From Streptomyces acidiscabies (GTDB lineage Bacteria > Actinomycetota > Actinomycetes > Streptomycetales > Streptomycetaceae), in contig NZ_JAGJBY010000001.1 of NCBI RefSeq assembly GCF_020010905.1, positions 5,600,001 through 5,664,000 on the forward strand: DNA of 64,000 nucleotides. Reading direction: 5' to 3'. Positions 59,116 through 64,000 of the stretch are shown in pieces. The notes beneath the pieces are model-generated. The model worked only from the letters and a program-made list of their open reading frames with translations. It did no database searches and had not been told where the DNA came from. Within the stretch, counting starts at the first letter, position 1. The number at the start of each line of letters is the position of its first letter. The position numbers and the translations under genes are program-made.

Positions 59116-59843
59116 GCGGGATGCCCGTCGACCCGTACGACGCCGAGGACGTGCTGACGGCCCGCGAGCTGTACCGCTTCTACCGGGCCGGCGAGGAGGA
59201 GACCCTCGCGCTGCGCGGGGTGTCGCTGCGGGTACGGGCCGGTGAGACCGTCGCGGTCGTGGGACCGTCCGGGGCCGGCAAGTCGACCCTGCTGGCATGC
59301 CTGGCCGGACTCGACGAGCCCTCCGGCGGCGAGGTCCGCGTGAACGGCGTACGGATCAGCCACCGGCCCGAGACCGAGCGGGCCCGGCTGCGCGCCCGGA
59401 ACATCGGCGTCCTGCTCCAGACCCGTAACCTGCTGCCGCACCTGAGCGTGCGCGACAACGTCCGCCTGCCCCAGCGGGCACAGGGCCGCAGGGCCCCCGT
59501 CCCGGCCGAGGCTCTGCTGGCCCGGGTGGGGCTGGCCGGCCGGGCGCACGCCCTGCCCCGGCAGCTGTCCGGCGGCGAGCTGGCGCGGGCCGGACTCGCC
59601 GTCGCGCTGGCCAACGCGCCCGCCGTCCTGCTGGCCGACGAGCCGACCGGCGAACTGGACGGCGAGACCGAGCAGTCGGTCCTTTCGATGCTGCGCGAAC
59701 GGGCATCGGAGGGCTGCGCGGTGCTGATCGTCACGCACAGCGCCGAGGCGGTCCGGATCGCGGACCGGGTGATCACCCTGACGGACGGCAAGGTCGTCGA
59801 CACCCCGCACGACCGCCGGGAGGCACCCGATGCCATCGGATGA
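59112..59843 (+). CDS. ABC transporter ATPase 1 (MacB/LolD type)
   Basis: ATP-binding subunit of about 243 residues: Walker A VGPSGAGKSTLLACLAGL, Q-loop in LLQTRNLLPHLSV, signature QLSGGELARAGLAVAL, Walker B AVLLADEPTGELDG and switch His in IVTHSAEAV. Note QLSGGELARA in place of LSGGQQQR. GTG at 59112 overlaps the lipoprotein stop (GTGA); ATG at 59121 is the other choice. Pairs with the next ATPase to drive the single large permease. Confidence 0.92.
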   Translation: MSGMPVDPYDAEDVLTARELYRFYRAGEEETLALRGVSLRVRAGETVAVVGPSGAGKSTLLACLAGLDEPSGGEVRVNGVRISHRPETERARLRARNIGVLLQTRNLLPHLSVRDNVRLPQRAQGRRAPVPAEALLARVGLAGRAHALPRQLSGGELARAGLAVALANAPAVLLADEPTGELDGETEQSVLSMLRERASEGCAVLIVTHSAEAVRIADRVITLTDGKVVDTPHDRREAPDAIG

Positions 59844-60492
59844 CGTGCTCGTCAGCTGCGCGGACGCGGCCCTGACCTTCGGCCGGGGGACGCGGGCGGT
59901 CGTGGCCGTGCACGGCGCGGACCTGGACATCAGGCCCGGCGACCGGCTCGCGGTGATCGGCCCTTCGGGGTCGGGCAAGAGCTCGCTGCTGCACCTGATC
60001 GCCGGGCTCGAACAGCCCACCCACGGCACCGTCACCCGCGCCGCCTCCCTCGGGCCGTACGACATCGGCCTCGTCTTCCAGGGAGACAGCCTGATCCCCG
60101 CCCTGAACGTGGCCGAGAACACCGCCCTCCCCCTGGTCCTCGCCGGCAACCCGGAAGCCGAGGCCAGGCGGACCGCCCTCGCCGCGCTCGCCCTGGTGGA
60201 CGCCGCCGACCTCGCCGACCGGCTGCCCGAGGAGATCTCCGGCGGCCAGGCCCAACGAGTGGCCGCCGCCCGGGTCCTGGCCCAGGCACCCCGCCTGATC
60301 CTCGCCGACGAACCCACCGGCCGCCTCGACCACGCGACGGGCGTCCGCGTCCTGGACGCCCTGCTGACGGCCGTCGGCCACACCGGCGCCGCCCTCGTCA
60401 TCACCACCCACGATCCCGCCGTCGCCGCCCGGCTCACCGCACGGCGCACCATGCGCGACGGACGGCTGCTCGCACCCGAGGAGGCGTCATGA
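59830..60492 (+). CDS. ABC transporter ATPase 2 (MacB/LolD type)
   Basis: Second ATPase, 220 residues: Walker A IGPSGSGKSSLLHLIAGL, Q-loop GLVFQGDSLIPALNV, signature EISGGQAQRVAAARVL, Walker B LILADEPTGRLDHA and VITTHDPAV. Start ATG overlaps the end of ATPase 1; its stop overlaps the permease start (ATGA). Two different ATPases beside one FtsX-type permease fit a heterodimeric motor. Confidence 0.93.
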   Translation: MPSDDVLVSCADAALTFGRGTRAVVAVHGADLDIRPGDRLAVIGPSGSGKSSLLHLIAGLEQPTHGTVTRAASLGPYDIGLVFQGDSLIPALNVAENTALPLVLAGNPEAEARRTALAALALVDAADLADRLPEEISGGQAQRVAAARVLAQAPRLILADEPTGRLDHATGVRVLDALLTAVGHTGAALVITTHDPAVAARLTARRTMRDGRLLAPEEAS

Positions 60493-63146
60493 TCACCGCA
60501 TGGGCCGGCGGACTGGTCCGCCACCGCACCGGACGGCTGCTGGCCGCCCTGGCGGGCATCGCGCTCGCGGTCGCTCTCGTCGCCGCGCTCGGCTCCTTCC
60601 TCACCGCCTCGAAGGCGACCATGACCCAGCGCGCCCTGCGCTCGGTCGCCGTGGACTGGCAGGTCCAGGTGCAGCCCGGCGCCGACCCGAACGCCGTCCT
60701 GTCCCTGGTGCGGAAGACTTCCGGCACCCGGGCCGCGCTGCCGGTCGGCTTCGCCCGCACCAGCGGGTTCACCGCCCGCGTACAGGGCAGCACCCAGACC
60801 ACCGGGCCCGGCATGGCCCTCGGACTGCCCGACGGCTACCGCGCCCGCTTCCCGGACGCCATCCGTACGCTGTCGGGCTCCTCCACCGGCGTCCTGCTGG
60901 CCCAGCAGACCGCCTCCAACCTGCACGCCGCCCCCGGCGACACCATCGGCCTCCAGCTCCCGGGCGCCGGCCCGCGCCAGGTGACGGTGGACGGCGTGGT
61001 CGACCTGCCCCAGGCCGACTCCCTCTTCCAGACCGTCGGCGCCCCGAGCCAGTCCCAGCCGACCGCGCCCCCGGACAACGTCGTCCTGCTGCCCGCCGCC
61101 CGGTTCGCCGCCCTCACCCGCGGCGCCACCGCCGTCACCACCCAGATCCACGTCACCCGCGACAACACCCGGCTGCCGTCGGATCCGGCCGCCGCCTTCT
61201 CCTCGGTCACCGGCGCCGCCCACCATGTGGAGGCCCGCTCCGCGGGCACCGCCCTGGTCGGCGACAACATCGGCGCCGCTCTCGACTCCGCCCGCCAGGA
61301 CGCCCTGTACGCGCAGATCCTCTTCCTCTTCCTCGGCGTGCCCGGCGCGGTCCTGGCCGCCGCGCTGACGGCGGCGGTCGCCTCGGCCGGCGGCGAACGG
61401 CGCCGCCAGGAGCAGGGGCTGCTGCGGCTGCGCGGACTGCGTCCCCGCCAGATCACCGGTCTCGCGGGCCTGGAAGCCGCCCTGATCGGCCTCGCCGGGG
61501 GCCTCGCGGGACTGGGAGTCGCCGCGCTCACCGGCCGTCTAGCCTTCGGCACGGCCTCCTTCGGCGCGAGCGCGGGGACCTGGTGGGTCTGGTACGCCGT
61601 CGCCTTCGTGCTGGGAGCCGTGGTGGCCACCGGGGCCGTTCTGGTCCCCGCCCTGCGGGACCTGCGCTCGGTCGCCGTCGCCGACACCCGCAAGCAGGAG
61701 GGCGTACGGCGCTCCCGGGCGCCCTGGTGGATGCGGTGCGGCCTGGACGTCGTGCTGCTGATCGGCTCGTGGCTGGTCTTCCGCGCCTCCTCCGGCAACC
61801 AGTACGCGCTGGTCCTCGCGCCCGAGGGCGTCCCCAGCATCTCCGTGTCGTACTGGGCCTTCCTCGGCCCCGCCCTGCTGTGGATCGGCGCGGCCCTGCT
61901 GCTGTGGCGCCTCACCCTGCTCGCCCTCGCCCTCGCCCACGGCCGTGCCGTCCTGGCCCGGCTGTCCCGCCCGCTGACCGCGACCCTGGCCGGCACCACC
62001 GCGGCCGTCCTGGCAAGGCGGCGCCGCCCGCTCGCCCGTTCGGTGGTCCTGCTCGCCCTCGCCGTCTCCTTCGCCGTGTCCACCGCCGTCTTCAACGCCA
62101 CCTACCAGCAGCAGGCCGAGGCCGACGCCCGGCTGACCAACGGCGCCGACGTCACCGTCACCGAACCGCCCGGGGCCGGCGTCGCACCCGGTGCCGCCTT
62201 TGCCCTGAAGGTCTCCGGCGTGCGGCACGTCGAACCCCTCCAGCACCGCTTCGCCTACGTCGGCTCCGACCTCCAGGACCTCTACGGCGTGCGCCCGGAC
62301 ACCATCGCCGGGGCCACCTCGCTCCAGGACGCCTACTTCGCCGGCGGCACCGCCCACCAGCTGATGCGACGCCTCGCCCAGCGCCCGGACAACCTGCTCG
62401 TCAGCGCCGAGACCGTGCACGACTTCCAGCTCTCTCCCGGCGACACCGTCAACCTGCGCATCCAGGACGCCCGCACCAAGGCCCTGCGGACCGTCCCCTT
62501 CCACTACGCGGGCATCGTCAAGGAGTTCCCCACCGCCCCCAAGGACAGCTTCTTCGTCGCCAACGCCTCCTACCTCGCCCGGGCGACCGGCAGCGACGCG
62601 GTGGGTGCCTTCCTCCTCGACACCGGCGGCAGCCACCAGAAGCAGATCGCCGCACAGCTGCGCCGGCAGCTCGGCACAGGTGCCACCGTCACCGACCTCA
62701 CCCAGACCCGCGGCACCGTCGGCACCAGCCTCACCTCGGTCGATCTGGCCGGCCTGACGCGCATCGAACTCGCCTTCGCGGTGCTGCTCGCCGCCGGAGC
62801 CGGCGGGCTCGTCCTCGCCCTCGGGCTCGCCGAACGCCGCCGCACCTTCGCGATCGCCACGGTCCTCGGCGCGCGCGCCCGCCAACTGCGCGGCATGGTC
62901 CTCACCGAGGCCCTGCTGCTGGCCGCCGGCGGCCTCGCCGGAGGCACCCTGATCGGCTGGGCCCTGTCACAGATGCTGGTCACGGTCCTGACCGGGGTCT
63001 TCGATCCCCCGCCCGCGAGCCTGTCGGTCCCCGGCACCTACCTGGCCCTCACCGCGACCGCCGCCGTCGCCGCCATCCTCGCCGCAGCCCTCAACGGCAT
63101 CCGGTCCACCCGCCGCCCCGCCGTGGAGGAACTCCGTGACCTGTGA
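60489..63146 (+). CDS. FtsX/MacB-type ABC permease (double length)
   Basis: Permease of 885 residues, twice the usual MacB/FtsX size. First half: one N-terminal membrane segment (LLAALAGIALAVALVAALGS), a ~230-residue extracellular domain and three segments around 275-390 with the FtsX motif RRRQEQGLLRLRGLRPRQIT. Second half: another pair (LARSVVLLALAVSFAVSTAV), a second extracellular domain (about 535-740) and three final segments with RRRTFAIATVLGARARQLRG. The two FtsX units make this a fused dimer, in agreement with two ATPases. Probable work: mechanical or export action on envelope peptides, lipids or antibiotics. Confidence 0.92.
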   Translation: MITAWAGGLVRHRTGRLLAALAGIALAVALVAALGSFLTASKATMTQRALRSVAVDWQVQVQPGADPNAVLSLVRKTSGTRAALPVGFARTSGFTARVQGSTQTTGPGMALGLPDGYRARFPDAIRTLSGSSTGVLLAQQTASNLHAAPGDTIGLQLPGAGPRQVTVDGVVDLPQADSLFQTVGAPSQSQPTAPPDNVVLLPAARFAALTRGATAVTTQIHVTRDNTRLPSDPAAAFSSVTGAAHHVEARSAGTALVGDNIGAALDSARQDALYAQILFLFLGVPGAVLAAALTAAVASAGGERRRQEQGLLRLRGLRPRQITGLAGLEAALIGLAGGLAGLGVAALTGRLAFGTASFGASAGTWWVWYAVAFVLGAVVATGAVLVPALRDLRSVAVADTRKQEGVRRSRAPWWMRCGLDVVLLIGSWLVFRASSGNQYALVLAPEGVPSISVSYWAFLGPALLWIGAALLLWRLTLLALALAHGRAVLARLSRPLTATLAGTTAAVLARRRRPLARSVVLLALAVSFAVSTAVFNATYQQQAEADARLTNGADVTVTEPPGAGVAPGAAFALKVSGVRHVEPLQHRFAYVGSDLQDLYGVRPDTIAGATSLQDAYFAGGTAHQLMRRLAQRPDNLLVSAETVHDFQLSPGDTVNLRIQDARTKALRTVPFHYAGIVKEFPTAPKDSFFVANASYLARATGSDAVGAFLLDTGGSHQKQIAAQLRRQLGTGATVTDLTQTRGTVGTSLTSVDLAGLTRIELAFAVLLAAGAGGLVLALGLAERRRTFAIATVLGARARQLRGMVLTEALLLAAGGLAGGTLIGWALSQMLVTVLTGVFDPPPASLSVPGTYLALTATAAVAAILAAALNGIRSTRRPAVEELRDL

Positions 63147-63184
63147 CCGAGCCCATGGCTCACGCCGCTCCTAGGCTGTGGACC

Positions 63185-63931
63185 ATGCGCCTGCCCGCCG
63201 CACCCGACCTCAGCCGTCCGCGTGTCCTCGTCGTCGAGGACGACGCCACCATCGGCCACCACCTGGAAACCGGCCTGCGCGGTCACGGCTACACCCCGAC
63301 GTGGTGCCGTACGGGGGCGGGCGCGCTGGCACAGGCGCCGAGGGCACCGTACGACGTGCTGCTGCTGGACCTGGGGCTGCCGGACATGGACGGCCTGGAC
63401 GTGGCCCGGCAACTGCGCGCCCGCCTGCCCGACCTGCTGATCGTCGTGCTGACGGCGCGCACCGAGGACATCGACGTCATCGCCGGACTGGACGCCGGGG
63501 CCGACGACTACCTGGTCAAGCCGTTCAGCCTGACCGTGCTGCTCGCCCGGCTGCGAGCGCATCTGCGGCGGCAGGCGGTGGCCGCCCCGGCCCGGGAGCC
63601 GGTGCGGCTGGGCGATCTGGTCGTCGACGTGGCGGCCCGGCGCTGCACGCTGCACGGCGTCGAAGTGCCGCTGCGGGCCAAGGAGTTCGACCTGTTCGCC
63701 GTGCTGGCCGAGCGGGTCGGCGAGGCGGTGTCGCGGGAGACGCTGATGGCGGAGGTGTGGGACGAGAACTGGTTCGGACCCACCAAGACTCTCGACGTGA
63801 CGATGGCGGGCCTGCGACGCAGACTGACCGAGGCGGTGCGGGCCGGGAGCGGTCCTGTCCGTCTGCCGGAGATCACCACGCTGCGCGGGCACGGATACCG
63901 GCTGGAACGGCCGCCGGATCCGGCGGACTGA
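63185..63931 (+). CDS. OmpR-family response regulator of the ABC/FtsX module
   Basis: Response regulator of 248 residues: VLVVEDDATIGHHLETGLRG, phospho-Asp in VLLLDLGLPDMDG, VLTARTED, YLVKPFSLTVLLARL, and a winged helix (LRAKEFDLFAVLAERVGEAV; FGPTKTLDVTMAGLRRRL). ATG at 63185 was chosen: a TAGGCT box (63172-63177) eight bases before it suggests a leaderless transcript. GTG at 63143, which overlaps the permease stop, would give 14 more residues and is a real alternative. Likely partner of the kinase at 57046, although the operon lies between them. Confidence 0.9.
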   Translation: MRLPAAPDLSRPRVLVVEDDATIGHHLETGLRGHGYTPTWCRTGAGALAQAPRAPYDVLLLDLGLPDMDGLDVARQLRARLPDLLIVVLTARTEDIDVIAGLDAGADDYLVKPFSLTVLLARLRAHLRRQAVAAPAREPVRLGDLVVDVAARRCTLHGVEVPLRAKEFDLFAVLAERVGEAVSRETLMAEVWDENWFGPTKTLDVTMAGLRRRLTEAVRAGSGPVRLPEITTLRGHGYRLERPPDPAD

Positions 63932-64000
63932 GAAGCGGCTGACGTCCGGCTCGGAGGTGGGCGCCTGCCAGTGATCCTCCGGCAGAAGAGCGAGGGCTCG
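63932..64000. other. window end, no gene visible
   Basis: The last 69 bp show no start or coherent frame; the next gene, if any, begins beyond the window. Confidence 0.4.

Overview
The window is very GC-rich (G or C at most third codon positions) and carries the marks of a Streptomyces or close relative: LAxTG sortase-anchored and Tat-exported glycosidases, a PucR-type regulator, DUF6153, DUF6191, COG4705 and TerD proteins, a standalone bacterial terpene cyclase, GTG/TTG starts and many GTGA/ATGA gene overlaps. No rRNA, tRNA, phage or CRISPR array is visible. The number of broken genes and insertion-sequence (IS) scraps suggests an accessory region such as a chromosome arm, or a large plasmid; this is inference.

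Layout. 1-5.8 kb: a TnpB end, then a plant-polysaccharide locus. It has a divergent promoter with two LacI-type operators whose two genes are both truncated, an intact secreted GH62 arabinofuranosidase, and an LAxTG-anchored clan GH-A glycosidase. 6.2-8.0 kb: a duplicated 3' end of the PucR regulator found at 37.8-38.9 kb, a DUF4118 protein and a TerD protein. 8.1-14.3 kb: a gene graveyard with IS110 and IS5 remnants, a decayed crp-hcp-hcr (nitrosative stress) operon and a thioredoxin fragment, around an intact CBS-BON protein. 14.3-17.0 kb: OsmC, an SQR-like flavoprotein, a DsrC/TusE-like and a DsrE-like protein (sulfur relay). 17.2-21.8 kb: a small terpene cluster (methyltransferase, terpene cyclase, P450, second methyltransferase). 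21.8-30.7 kb: copper and sulfide defence (multicopper oxidase, DUF6153 protein, TauE exporter, MBL-rhodanese persulfide dioxygenase, type II SQR, rhodanese) with six CsoR/CstR-type operator dyads and several pseudogenes. 30.7-35.7 kb: a two-component system, a DUF2202 protein, a decayed ArsR/ArsP-like pair and a CPA1 antiporter. 35.9-38.9 kb: MarR-like regulator, methyltransferase, STAS protein and PucR regulator. 39-49 kb: a frameshifted LacI regulator, an amine oxidase, a subtilisin with a P-domain, a polysaccharide deacetylase, a GH74 xyloglucanase and a TetR/SDR pair with its operator. 49-57 kb: BlaI/M56, DedA, two PAP2 phosphatases, a two-component system, two COG4705 proteins and a BASS transporter. 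57-64 kb: an envelope-stress-type module (histidine kinase, lipoprotein, two ABC ATPases, a large FtsX permease, response regulator).

How the parts fit. SQR makes persulfide from sulfide, MBL-rhodanese and rhodanese proteins oxidise or transfer the sulfane sulfur, and TauE exports sulfite or related anions. The repeated ATACCC-N4-GGGTAT-like dyads tie these genes to a CsoR/CstR-family repressor that is not encoded in the window. The terpene cluster is compact, and its divergent methyltransferase could act on the prenyl diphosphate or on the product. Much of the rest is decay: clean internal deletions and single frameshifts in hcp, hcr, crp, trx, prx, rhodanese, cytochrome b, arsR/arsP, lacI and the copied pucR end.
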